DNA of 64,000 nucleotides from Cymbidium sinense (GCA_021442155.1 CM038220.1:73767817-73831816); one strand, 5' to 3'; positions 13,020 through 25,772 are shown, counted from the stretch's first letter. A program made the numbers and translations. Notes: generated by a model not told the origin, from the sequence alone.

Positions 13020-15233
13020 TCATAATTAATGATTAATTAAGTTAAAGGGTTTAATTTAAGTACTTTCATAACCCTTCCCACACATATGGGTTAAGTATGA
13101 TTTTCTTAAGTTACTTAGGTTATTGAAAACCTAAGCATCTACCCAAGAAGGAATTAATTAAGTTCTAGAATGTTTTGAAAGTTTTATCAAGTCAATTAAG
13201 TAGGTCATTAGTGGATTAGCTCTTAATTAAATTTAGATTAAGGAAGGAAAGGGGTTTAAAGAATGACTTGGGGAAAATACCCTAAACCCATTCGATAAAC
13301 CTCCTCTTCACTTAAACAAAGTTTAATTAACTTAATCAAGGGATTAAACCACTATTTAAATCCTTAATTAAGCTTAATTACATTTATGAATGTGATTAAG
13401 AATTCATTAATTGATTTTCCTAATTAACTCATCAATAAATTCCAAGAAAATTAGGGGAGTCAGAGATCATCCCACAAAGTACATCTGAGAAACTTGGGAT
13501 CAATTAATATAGTAATTAAGGGGTAATTAAGGTTATTAAGTTTTTAATAAAACCCTAATTAATGAAAAATTCAGTATTCAAAATTAATTGAAAATAATTT
13601 TAATGAATTCCACTTTGAATTATATTCATAATGCATTTTATTTTGTATTTTTCTAATTTTTTTACATTTATTGTTTTTCAAGTTTCAAAGATTATTAAAC
13701 TTAATTAAATAGGTTAATTATATCCCATCGTTACATGGATCGCTAACGCGCACACTTTCCACATGGCATGATGGGATTCGCTATTTAAGTAGTCACATCT
13801 AATGCCACGCCAATGGCGCTATGCGCTTTCTCCTCGTCGATCAAAGATCGGCTCGTGGTTCTTAATGGATCCCTACACCCATCATCCATCCAAAATGTCG
13901 ATGGATGGTCCATTATCCATAATCAGACGCGCTCATGGAGAGGGCATATGTCCACTCCTTAGTGCTTGATCTGAGCTCAATTGAGCTCAAACTTAGCCCA
14001 CACCATCATCATGCAAGGAGCAAGACATCCAACGATCAATTTGCAATTGGGTGAAAGTTTCTATCACAAAGGACCAAATACTTTTATTCTAGGCTTGATT
14101 TGAAAGCATACCTCGCTGGAGGCTATCACCAGTGTTCCCAACCATTGAGGTAGCTTCGTCTAGTGGAGATGAAGCCCTGTTGAAGGTTTCAAGCTTTGGG
14201 ATGAAGTGGATTGCTCAATTGACCAAACTCCTCCTCCTAGGCTTGCGCCTTTGGCATAGACACCTCTTCCCATGGCTTGAACATTTGGATGAAGGTTTGA
14301 GTGAGCTCGATTGAGTTCCCTCAAGGTGCTTGAGGGAGGAATTGAGCTGAATTTGAGTATTGGTTGAGTTGGAAAATCTTGCTATCTCCCCTATTTTTGA
14401 TTTTGAAGAAACCAAGAATGGAGAAATTCAATTGGGATGAGGGAGCTTGGAGAAACTTGGGAATGCTTCCTATCACCCAATCAAGAGAGTGAGAATGAAG
14501 TGAAATTAGGGGAGTATATCTCCCAGAAGGATCGGATCGAGCTTCCCCTTCCATTTTGGATCAATGATGCAATGGGTTTGTTAGGTCATTTTAGCTTGCA
14601 CATGGTTTTGGTGAGGAAGGTAGTGGAGAGGTTCCCATGTGTTGATTTGGAGTGTGGGAGTGATCTTATGTGCTCATGTCCATTGGGTTGGTCAGTTTTG
14701 GCCTTAGGTTGGGTTTGGCTGACCCAAACCCATTGGGTCAAGTGCACTACTCTTACTAGTATCCATGGAGTCCACTAAGAGGGTGCCAAGTGGCCATGAA
14801 GAGGATTTGACCAAATTTCAAGTGAATTTGGCCAAGAATTACCCTTTGATGTAGGGGTAAAATGGTCATTTGGCTTTGATTTTAGTTTGAATATGTTTAG
14901 TGTGATTGAAAAATGGGTTGGGCCAAATTTTAATGAATTTAGAATTGATTTGATATGATTTGGTTCATATTGACCCATTTAGGTCAAAATGGGTCAACTT
15001 GGGTCAAGTTGACCAATTGGTCAAATTGGGTCAAACCAAGGGTTGGCTCAAGTTCATATGACTATTTGAAATGTGTTGGCATCATGGTTTGGTTCAGTTT
15101 GGTTTATATTTGGTTTTGGTTCGTTTGATTTCATTTAGGCCAAATGGGTCAAGTTGATCGATTTAACCCATTTGACCCAATTAGATTAGGTCATGGGTTG
15201 GTTTAGGTTTGGTTGATCATTTGAAATGATTTG
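13020..15233 (+). repeat. Tandem duplication inside copy 2, second segment
   Basis: Near-identical to 11274-13019 over its first 700 bases and again over the last 450. It keeps the middle part (14205-14765) that the first segment has lost. Between 13720 and 13940 it shows many small deletions relative to the first segment, clustered on and after the hairpin. The junction at 13020 lies in the shared word atttgg. Confidence 0.8.
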
Positions 15234-17100
15234 GTATCTTTGTTTCCAATCAATTTTGGTTTGGTTTGATTTTCTCTCAATTTGACCATTTAGGTCAAGT
15301 TGGGCTCATGGTCAATTGGGCTAGGTTGGGTCTAGTTGGCCAATTGAGGCTTTGTTCAAGTTCAATAAGTGGTTTAGAATGAACTTGACCCATTGGTTTC
15401 AATCAACTTGGCTTAGATCAAGTTTTGATCAATCTTGACTTTTAAGGTCAAGTTGGGTCAACACGGGTCAAGTGGCCAATTGGGCTAGGTTAAGCTCAAA
15501 TGATGACTTGGTTGAGATCAAACATTGATAATGAATTGGTTTTGATCAATGGTTCCAATTAATTTGGCCTATGATGGATTTTGGCTAGTTTAGGTTTCAT
15601 TTTGGCTAAGTTTTGACTTGGTCAACCCTTAGGTTTGACTTGGTTTGACCTAATTTGAGTGATTGATCATCTCATGATGATTGTTGCTCACAATGTGAGG
15701 CATAGATAGGCTTAGTTCAATCCAATTTGGCTAGGATTAGAATTTGGCTCATAAGGGGTACTTTAAGTCACTTTGGGTCAAGTGAGCCTAAGTGGGTTAA
15801 TTGGCTTGATCAAGGCTTGATTCAAGTTTGGTTGAACTCACATATGGACTTATGATTGAAATATAAATCCATTTGCAAGTGATTTGGAGTCAAATGGATT
15901 TTAATTCATTTGACAATTTCAAGTTCAAAGGGTGAACATGAGTTTGACTTGAGTTTGATTTTTGGATTTAGTTTTGGTTTGATGATTGAAGTTTATGTCA
16001 TATTTAGATTCATGATTGAAGGATTGATTGAATCACGAAGAAAAATCAAGGATTTGGCTTGATTTGAATTTGATTTTGCTAAGTTCAAGAATTTGACTTG
16101 AAAGGCTTAGGTTGAATTTTGGTTGAATTTGGATTTGAGTTTTAAATTTAGTTTTGGTTTGATGATTGAAGTTTATGTTTATATTTGGTTTCATGATTGA
16201 AGGATTGATTGAATCATGAAGAAATATTAAGGTGATTTGATTTGAATTTAAGTTCAAGAATTTGACTTGAAAGGCTTAGGTTGAATTTTGGTTGAATTTG
16301 AATTTGAGTTTTGAATTTAGTTTTTGATATTGGAATTTATATTTCATTTATATTTGTGAATATAAATGAGAATATAAATGGGTTACGATAAAATTTTCTT
16401 GAATTTGAATTGATTTGGATTTCATTTAGGCTAAGTACATAAGATGAAACCAAGATGGCTTAGGAAAGATTTTAAGGATTTGGAATTCAATCATGGGTTT
16501 CAATCATTTAGAATTGATTCATGATTTGAGAAAATCCATTGGAATTGATTTAAGATTTGAGAAAATCAATCAAGTTGGAATTGATTTGAGTTTGAAATTT
16601 GATTTGATTTGGAGTTTGACTTGAAAGGAGGAAGTGAGGATTTGGTTCAAGCTATAGGATAGGCAAATTTTTCTAACACCCCTAAGGCATGAACTATTCC
16701 TATGGCTAACTCGTCTAAGTCTCTACGGTTAGGTTAAGTGTTCACCTAATCACTAGAAGTGTCTTAAGTCTAAGGAAACTCTTAGTGTCTAAGAGGAGTC
16801 TTATGTCTAAGATGGAGGGGTTGAGAGCTCATCCTAAAAATGAGGTCAACAAAGACTTTATTCCATATGCATAAATATTTTAAAAGATATAACTTTAGCA
16901 TGACTTTTCCATTCTTATAGTTATTTGTACATTCATATGTATATATGAATTATAAGTATATCTAGTTTGGACATTCCAAGGATGCACGGCTTTAAGTAGC
17001 CTCAAGGAGGTTTTTACCTCACTCTTCTAGCTCACAATGGCGAAGTACTTGCTTAAAACTTTTATACATTTGAATGTCTATTTAACTAATGAGTGAAAAA

Positions 17101-19556
17101 CCCATTTTCTATATAACTTATGCATCTTTCAATTAAGTGTGCTAAAAACATATTGCATGTACAGGTATATTTAGGATTTAATCATGTGCATGTTACATAT
17201 GATGGAAGGAAATGAATGAACATGTGTCATGTGATAGTAATTCATTCCAATTAATCTTAAGATGCATTTCTTATTGAATGAGGTCATTTAAAGTGAACCT
17301 AAACCTAGGATTTATTAAAACATATAATAACCATTCACTAAAAAAAACTAAGTCTAGTTAATATGCTTTAGAAATGACTTAAAGTAGGAATAAAATAGAG
17401 TAATCCACTCTTTTCTTCTCTTTATAACACTTAGTTGTTAAGTGTAAGTCAAATAAAACAAAATAAAATATTAAGTAAAATTTTCAAATTAATTAAATCA
17501 CTTAAAGTCAAATCAACTTCTTATGATTAAACATCCTTTCATACTTAGAAAATCATAACATTAAATCTTAGTTAACGCATACCACATAAGCCTTAATACA
17601 CACACTTTAGAATTAAGTCACCACTTTTAGCTTTATGTTTAGATGATGCATGGAGTGATATATATTTGGTTTTATGATGTATTATTTTAGACTGGATGTT
17701 AGGGTGTATATTTTGTAGACTGGTTGTTGGGCCATTATTAGCCTAATCATATTTTCTAGGGGGATGTGCTTAAGGGATGCTTAAATAAATATAAATGCTC
17801 TCTTTTATAGGTTGCTAAATCCCTAAGCATAATCTAAATTAGGACAGGTGGGCAAAGTTACCCATGTGCAGGGTGCTAAGTTCAAATTATACATATAACT
17901 GCTTGGGTTGTATGATGTGTTTAGCTAATACTTATTTTACAGGTGTAGTTAGATTTACTTTTCCTATTTTGAATATAATTTTGTATTAGGAATTAGGATT
18001 AGTGTTATGGGGGATAAGGATGAACATTGACTAGAAGGCTTTGTCTGGGGTACCATGTGATGCCTTGAAGCCTACCAAATCAAAAGAAGCAAATTAAATA
18101 AAGAAATGAAGGAGACATGAAAATTTGAAGATTTGAAGACCCCCCACAACATTTATTTATAAATTATAATTATTATTTTATTTATCGGGTTGTATAAGGA
18201 TAGAGCTTGGCTATCAATTTCTCTTTTTTGTGTTGTATCGTGGTACCCGACTGCACCGGCCTCTTATTCTTTTATGTTAGATTTATAAAATTGATTGATG
18301 TTCTGTTTAAAATTGCGCAATAGAAAAGGCATGCCTCTTTATAGTTTCTTTATGAATGATGAATTAATGTATAGCCTGGATCCGATTAGGCTCTTGGGAA
18401 AAAAGAAATCTTCTACCTAACTATAACTCATAGTTAAAGTTTTAAACAACACATAATCTCACATAAAGCCTAGGTATTAAATCAAGATAATTAAAATATT
18501 TAGCAACCCTTTAGTTGAATGTTGTATGTCTCACATCATACATACCATCTTGAATTGCTCTTGTAAAATGAGGGACATATAGGGAATGCTTGACCTATGA
18601 GAGCACCCCCTATCGACGGAGCTGCACCCTCTTCTCTTTTGATTTAGCCCATAACTCATTTCAACATGCATTTAGGCATACACAAATCTATGGCCATTTG
18701 TCAAAGTGAAGAGTCAAAATTAAATAAAAACTGAAAAGATTTATATTAGAATAAGTCATTGCTCATCCCACTCATGCTCTAGTATCTTAGAGAGTGGGTT
18801 TAAGGACTTTAGTTTCTTTCTAAATAATAACAACTTAACTATCTTGCAAAATCATATGACTGGACTACATGGATTTAACCGAGTAAAATATACCATCTTC
18901 GCTTAGATTTAGGTCGCTATTTTATGTGTCAAAGCTCCCTAGATTTAGGATTTGAGATTGTTTTTTCCTTTAGGCTACAAGCATAAATTCTTATCTATTA
19001 AGCATTTCTACAACCTTATGTTAGTAGTAAGCCCTAGATCTAATAAAATTTAAATCAAACAAATAATTCTCTTCAATTTCAAACATATAAAGCCCAACCA
19101 TAGGATAGATTGGAATGCTCATTAAGCTTCTTAGTATCATGAGCATTACCTACTCATTTTCCTTTGGTTTTGATAATAAGTCTCTCCTTTTGATCTATAC
19201 CAATTTATTTTCTAAATATAGCCAATTTATTGATAGCCTTACCCTTGAAATCTTTGGAGACAATAATTGCCTACTTTAATCAAGAGTATTCCTAAGAAAC
19301 TCACCTTCCTTATGATGTAATTAACTATGGGGGATTTCCCCCATAGCGAACTTTAGAACTTGATTTAATATAAATCCTACTTAATTCATCCATATAAAGA
19401 AGGGAAAATCTATGATATATTTGAAGACCCATCATGCTTTAAGTCATCATTAGGTTATTAGGTCCATTATAGGGTGGTGATTTCTATCTTTCGAGATAAT
19501 GCACTATTCCTTAATGTCTTACTCGATCACTTCAATGAGTACCCCCTTAGATCTGA
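17101..19556 (-). repeat. Inverted block of the long repeat family
   Basis: Read on the minus strand, this block follows the family from the closing part (equivalent of 7640-8358) through the unit start into about position 1760. Clear matches are 17560-17760 with the reverse complement of 1160-1330, and 18840-19000 with that of 8160-8480. Forward sequence precedes it (ends at 17100) and follows it (starts at 19557 at the equivalent of about 180), so unit positions 180-1760 are present in both orientations, head to head. Confidence 0.75.
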
Positions 19557-22500
19557 GTGGTGTCGCTATACATCTCAAAAATAAACATGAGATATAAAAA
19601 TGCAAATATTTTTAAATTTTATTTGATTTTGGACACTCAGATAAAAGCTTTAGGATTTTGTATGCCTATATGCATGATGAAATTAGATTATTGGATAAAT
19701 CAACAAGAAGTGGTATTTTTCACCATAAAGGATGCCCTCATAGGCCAAGCATTCCCCAATCGTGCAAGGATGAAAATCCCCTATTTTCAAGAGATGAAAT
19801 AATATGCATGCATGTTGTGAGACATTCAACCATTCAGCTAAGGGGTTGCTAAATTTTTTAATTATCTTATTTATAGCCTAAGCTCTATGGTGAGGTTATG
19901 AGTTATAGAAAATTTTAATTGTGAGTGATTAATTGGGTAGAAAATTTATGTTTTCTAAGAGCCAAATTGCATCCAGGCCACACATTAAAGCATCAATCAT
20001 AAAGAAACTGTCAAAAGCATGCATTTTTCTATTACACAAGTTAAACAAAACATCAAACAACTTTTTATAACTAAGCGCAAAAGAATAAAAGGTCGGTGCG
20101 GTCGGGAGCCGTCGTACAACCCAAAAAAGAAAATATAGTAGCCAAGCTCTATCCTTATACAACCTAAAAAATGAAAGAATAATTACAATTATAATGAATG
20201 AATGCCAATGCTCATCCTTCATGTCTTTATCTTCATGTCTCCATTTAATTTGATCTATTCCACTTCAAAGGCATCACATGGCCTCCTAGGACAAAGCCTT
20301 CTAGCCAATGCTCATCCTTATCCCCCATAACATTAATCCTAATTCCTAATGAAAAATTATAATAAAAATAGGAAAAGTAAATATAACTACACCTACAAAA
20401 TAGAGGTTAGTTAAACATACATACAATCCTAAGCAGTTATATTTGTAATTTAGGCTTAGCACCCTGCACATGGGTAACCAAGCTCACCTATCCTAACTTG
20501 GATTATGCTTAGGGGGTTTAAGCAACCTGCAAAAGAGAGCATTTATATTTTTTAAGCACCCATTAAGCATAATCCCCTACAAAAAAATATGGGTTAGGCT
20601 AATCACGGCCAATCATCTAGTCTATGAAGCATACACCCTAACATCTAGTTTAAAATAGCACGTCATAAAATAAATTATATATCACACCATGAACCATCCT
20701 AACATAAAACTAGAAGTGGTGACTTAATGCTAATGTGTGTGTATTAAGGCTTATATGGTATGCCTTAACTAAATATTGTTATGATTTTCTAAGTAGGAAA
20801 GGATGTTTAATCATAAGAGGTTGATTTCACTTTAAGTGGTTTAATTGATTTGAGAATTTTACTTAATATTTTCTTTAGTTTCATTTAACTAACACATAGC
20901 AACTAAGTGTTATAAAGAGAAGAAAAGGAGAGTATTGTTCTCTTTCATCCCTACCTTAAGTCATTTTCTAAAGCATGTTAATTTGTTTTAATTCTCTTTA
21001 GTTAATGGCTTATTATACATTTTAAATTAATCCTAAGTTTAAGTTTACTTTAAATAATTATATTCAATATGAAAGGCATTTTAGGATTAACTTGATCGAA
21101 TTACTATCACATGACATATGTAAAATCATTCCTTTCCATCACATGTAAAATGCATATGATTAAGTCCTAAGTATACCTACACATACAATATATTTTAGCA
21201 CACTTGAATGATGGATGTGAGTATGCACATTTGAAGATTTATATTTTCCCATTGATTGAATTATTTTATCATATTAATTTAAAGCACTATCTAAATTCTT
21301 ATGCAAAAATACATAGGGATGAAATTAAATAGGTACTTGTCATTGTTAACAAGGGAAGTGAGGTAATCAAATGACCTCCTTGGGGCTAGCTAAAGCCTCA
21401 TATTCTTGGGATGTCTAGACTATATACCATTACATTCAAACCATATGTAAATTTACATACATGAAAATAAGAAAGAGAGCTCCAAATCACATGATCAATT
21501 AATTTAATCACTTGAACAATTGCAAATGCATGTATTTTTAATAAAAAGGAAGGATTATCATTCTCTAATTAAATACACACATGTATGTATAAAAGACATA
21601 AGCAAGTACATGCCTTTGTTAAACCAGGAAAGTGAGATAATCAAATGACCTTCTTAGGGCTAGCTAAAGCCTTGTATTCTTGGGATGTATAGACTATATA
21701 TTACTTTTCTTAAATACATACACATGTATTCATAATTTGGATAATGAAAATCATGCAAAAAATGATATTCAATTTGATTGAATCATTTATGTATATGAAT
21801 TAAAGCTTCATCCAAATTCTAGTATTGAAATACATAAGAGTAAAATCAAATGGAGTACGTGCTATTGTTAAACCAGGGAAGTGAGGTAATCAAATGACCT
21901 CCTTGGGACTACCTAAAGCATCATATTCCCGGGATGTCCAGGCTATATACTCATTAACATTCATACTTACATAAATCAATACATGAATAAAAGGAAGAAA
22001 GTTTCAATTCATACACTTAAGCTATAATCACATACATCTCTTATTTATTTATAATTAGCATTCATAGCATATGTAATCATTCATTTATAAGCTTTAGAAA
22101 GTACATTTGGATTTAATAGTGATAATAGCCCCACATATATTATATTAAATTAAATCAACACATGCAAGTTTGACATAAAGGAAACTATTTGATTTAATTA
22201 ATTTTGCAAAAGATGGTTGCATGAATCAAATGGCATACAACATTTAACATGATTTGAGAGGAATTAATAAACAAAAACATATGATTTCATTCAATTAAAT
22301 TAATTCTAAGGACAATCATATCAAATAAAATCATTTAAAGCAAGCCAAAGCTTCTTAATGTCATTTTTAATTTCATGTTTAATTTGATTTATGGAATGTG
22401 ATAAGAATTTGGTTGATCCTAACCCCTTCCCATTTTTTAATTAAATTGATTTAATGAAATATGATTAAGTTGATTTTATGGATTAATTAAGTTGTAATAT

Positions 22501-23119
22501 GCATTAAATCCATTAATTAACCCTTACCTATGTTGCCTTAAAGTAATTAACTAAATAATTATGAGCCAATATGATAAGCAAATGAATGGAAAATAAATTT
22601 GTAATGATACTAAGAAATAAAAGGGGTCTAATGCAATTTGCTCATGATTAATAATTAATTAAGTTAAGAAACTTGATTAAGTACTCTTATAATTCTCCCA
22701 CATATGTGAGCTAATTATAATTTTCTTATAATTTTCTTAGGTTGTTGAACACCTAAGGATCTATCCAAGACTTCATTAATTTGGTCCTGATGTGAATAAA
22801 ATTTTTAATTAAACCAAATTAAGTAATTAATTAGTTAATTAATCCATAATTAATTTTTCTTGAAAGTGGAAGGAACTTAGGGAAAGAGATTAGGAAAGAG
22901 GTCCCAATCCTGCTCCATAAGTTCCCCCACTATTAAACAATGATAAGTGAGCCCAATTAATCAATTAATTATTGTTCATATGCTTAATTAACTCTTAATT
23001 AAGTTAAGAAGATAATTAGGCCTTAATCAACTAATTTCTCTAATTAATTAACCAATAAATCCCAAAAAATTAGGGGAGGCAGTGGTCATCCCCTTAAACA
23101 ATCTCAAAAAGTTTGGGGT
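19557..23119 (+). repeat. Long repeat family, forward copy (left part)
   Basis: Matches the first part of copy 1 from about position 180 to about 3785, including the subrepeat landmarks at about 21355, 21630 and 21880. It is broken at 23120 by the organelle-derived insert and resumes at 25773. No coding sequence seen. Confidence 0.75.
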
Positions 23120-23186
23120 TACCTTTTTTTTCTTTGTCGGTGCAGTTGCTAAATCCGCACAATTCCTCCTTCACGTATGGTTACCC

Positions 23187-23428
23187 ATGCTAATGTGCCT
23201 TGGATGATCCACATCTCTAGGTGAGGCGCTAATGAGCACATTGAACTATCCATATAGCTGAGAGCCCTCACAGCACAGGCACAATGACGCAATTATCAGG
23301 GGTGCACTCTACTGCTGAGCTAATAGCCCATCATGTGGGCCTCCTTGGGGGAGGCCTACTATGCCAAAAGCGAGAGAAACCCTATCCCTCTCTTTCCTTT
23401 TGTACATCCCCATGTCGCCACACGGGAC
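23187..23428 (-). other. Plastid-derived fragment: 16S-trnI spacer, trnI-GAU 5' exon and intron start
   Basis: On the minus strand this reads from the spacer after plastid 16S rRNA (gtgtggcgacatgggg, then aaagagaggg and ttggcatag), through the trnI-GAU 5' exon, into the start of its group II intron (ttgcgtc, then gatgtggatcatccaagg, then cacattagcatgg). Homology stops abruptly at both ends. Compared with the usual plastid sequence as I know it, many changes are CG to TG or CA, the decay expected for methylated nuclear DNA. Confidence 0.8.
23293..23329 (-). pseudogene. trnI-GAU: trnI-GAU 5' exon (plastid origin, isolated half gene)
   Basis: The 37-base 5' half of plastid tRNA-Ile (starts GGGCTATTAGCTC, ends CCCCTGATAA). 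The 3' exon and most of the intron are absent, so it cannot give a tRNA. Two clusters of changes (GTGG to GCAG, GCGCGC to GTGCAC, relative to the usual plastid exon from memory) are mostly CpG-type transitions. Confidence 0.8.
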
Positions 23429-24638
23429 CATTCCACAAAGTAAATAAATAGAACATTGGATCATTCCACATCACTTATTCTAGGGGCACTTTTTTTGTTC
23501 ATTTCTTCTTTACTCAAAATAATCTCCCCCTTGCTAATTATCAAGGACTTCATTGCGTGAAGAAAAAGTTGACCTATATGAGAGTGAGGCGAGGAAACAA
23601 GAAACTTCCCACTTGACTTTTGATGTCCCATTTGACGCTTCTGCTACTAGTTTCGAAAAAAAAAAAGAACGGCCACTTAGAATGAGTTCTTATTCTTATG
23701 AGTTCTAGTTTTCAAATTGAACATCAGGACAACCGGTAACTTCAGACCAGTGGCACCTAAATAGAAACATGAAAAAAAAGTCCAGAAATCATAGATGGGT
23801 AAGTAAATCACAGCGAAACAGAGGTGCGATACCAATTGTTCTATAGGAAGTTTGAAACTTAGAGCTCCGGCCGAGTCTTCATCGTATCCCACCAGACTTG
23901 CTGAGCCATTTCATCTATTTTATATAGATCCTCCTTTTCTTCTGACTATAAGGAACCAACGATTCTCTCTTCTGAAATAACCTATATCCTCCACACTAAA
24001 TCTAGCATTTGATAGATTATCCAACCCCAAGCAATCTGAGTTATTAGTGAGGGTTTGATCTGTTAGCTGGTGTTTATGTCCTATTACTATTATCACTATT
24101 AGAAGTAGAAGGCACTCTAGCTCTGGTGGGATCCTCATGGATAGAAAAATATTGCAGTCAGTTTGATAATAATCGAGTGACATTACTTCTCTCCAAGATT
24201 AACTTATATCTATGAATTAGATATATTACTTTAGGCTGTAGATCCTCATATTTTGAATCTTGTAAAGGCTTTCTGAGGTTGCGAATCATTTCTTTCCTAA
24301 AGAGGTCCATACACCACTGTGTGATGGCCAAAGAATAGAACAGCCGGTCTTGGGCAATACATACCCGAAGAAAAGAGGAGTAGCGAGGTCTCAACAAGCT
24401 GGATAATTCAAATAATAAAGAAAGTAGAAGTCCAGTTTCTAGTGTATTTTTTCCTCTGCTCGGTTAGAATGGTTTTTTTTGGACGGGATCGAAGGAACCA
24501 CTATAATAACCACCACGTGCGCTTCATTTTCTTCAATCTTCCTTTTTAGGTAGTATAGTATTCTATTGAAATTGGACGACTTTATTTTTCTTTTAGTAAG
24601 GCTTTCATTTCAAGATGCAGCTGCCCTAGCCCGCTCTT

Positions 24639-24992
24639 TTGCGCTTTCGGCTGATCGCAATTGGAATTGGCGAACGGTGTTATTTTCCTTTCCCAAGGTC
24701 TGCTATAAAAGAAAATGTGTTTTTCGTGCTTGGTCTTTTCTTTCGTAACCGAAGAGCTCTCCCCCCTTTTTCTCCTGACTCTTTAGTCCCAAGCTTGAAA
24801 GCTAGAATTAGTCTAGACAAAGGAGAAATGGAACGCTTATCAAAAGAATTGCTAGAGTTGAACTGGACCAAGTTTGAAACAACCCTAGTGGACAATAAAT
24901 GGATACCAGGCTTCCTGCTTTTTGGGCTGAAAAAAAAGCATATTGAAACCATATACGATATTGAGAGGAGCATCTTATTTACTTCAAAGTAG
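24639..24992 (+). other. Unassigned 117-codon open frame in the organelle-like insert
   Basis: This frame opens near 24639 with a non-ATG start in the six-frame reading and ends with a stop at 24992. The later half (from SLKARISLDKGEMERLSKE) has a balanced, protein-like composition, with charged helix-like stretches and no low complexity. I do not recognise a family. It may be a fragment of a mitochondrial open frame or chance. The surrounding frames on both strands have no recognisable motif. Confidence 0.2.
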
Positions 24993-25253
24993 ATAGAGAG
25001 TAAATGAGAATACATAAAAAAATCAAATGTATATGAACTTCCCAATGTTACTTAACATTTAGGGTTTAGATTTATTATTGATTGGAGCTGAACTAACCAT
25101 AGCCCAAAGATAAACTCTTCCCATGCAATAGTCAGGAATTCTTGATGATATCGAGCTGGAACAACCTGTTGTTGTGGTAGGTGCCAGTTTCGATGCAATT
25201 TTCATACTATGTTGTCGTAGTGCACCCTACTGAAAGAAGGTAAAACCTCGCTA

Positions 25254-25291
25254 GGGGATGGAATTCATTCACGGGGATGGAATTCATTCAC
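25254..25291 (+). repeat. Perfect 19-bp tandem duplication
   Basis: GGGGATGGAATTCATTCAC occurs twice directly adjoining (25254-25272 and 25273-25291), inside the organelle-like insert. Confidence 0.9.
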
Positions 25292-25772
25292 TTGCATTCC
25301 TGCTAGCACTACAAAAAGCTCCGATCTTCATGCCCCCACGAAAGATGAGCAGCCTTTCCTCGGGTTCATAGAGTCGGGTTTCCCGTTTACCCACAACCGA
25401 GGAGCCACCCCCACTAACCAAACCGAGCAAACAAACTCTCAACTATGCGGCTTTATTTGATCAAAATTATTTTCTTGTTTCACCGAAGAAGTTCTAGATG
25501 ATTTGAAAATTTCATTAGAAATTTTTGGTAACAAAAAACACGAATATTTTGAATATTCTTACATTAGAATATTACATTATAAATAGAAAGAAATTCATGA
25601 AATTGAGAGTGTCATGTCAAAATAGTGTATAGCATGTGTCGTAAAATAGGTGGCCCCTGGACCTGTTGGGTCTAGAGTGGAATTCTTCAAATAGATAGGG
25701 ATATCATTGGTAATGATGTTTGAGTGCGTTTGCGCTTCCGATGTGTCCGCTATGCTCTTCAACGCTCGGCAC

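Larger units (their letters stand above)
8359..17100 (+). repeat. Long non-coding repeat family, unit copy 2 (with internal duplication)
   Basis: This copy begins with the same bases as the window start and follows the order of copy 1: AT-rich part (to about 11970), hairpin and TATA-like box (11978-12051), GC-moderate part, G/T-rich part and the closing block with the inverted subrepeat (16965-17035). It is longer than copy 1 because 11274-13019 was duplicated in tandem as 13020-15233. At 17100 the forward sequence stops and continues in inverted orientation. It is clearly diverged from copy 1, so the copies are not recent. No coding sequence seen. Confidence 0.7.
23120..25772. other. Organelle-derived DNA insert (plastid piece plus probable mitochondrial DNA)
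   Basis: The repeat family stops at aaaaagtttgggg and resumes at aaattaagtaattaaag with almost nothing lost, so about 2.65 kb was inserted here. The insert has visibly higher GC and a different texture. Bases 23187-23428 are plastid DNA (see the trnI entry). The remaining 2.3 kb contains several short open frames and no gene I can name. Its look (poly-T runs, moderate GC, stray frames) and its linkage to a plastid fragment fit mitochondrial DNA that had itself taken up plastid DNA, or organelle fragments joined during insertion. The plastid part is certain in kind; the mitochondrial origin of the rest is inference. Confidence 0.65.

Noticed and set aside
14437..14778. 113-codon plus-strand frame in unit copy 2
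   Set aside because: It lies in a part of the repeat that is deleted in the neighbouring duplicate and carries no recognisable domain. Chance frame.
24680..25045. 121-codon minus-strand frame opposite the 24639 frame
   Set aside because: The Ser/Phe-rich product looks like the shadow of the plus-strand frame, and no motif is visible.
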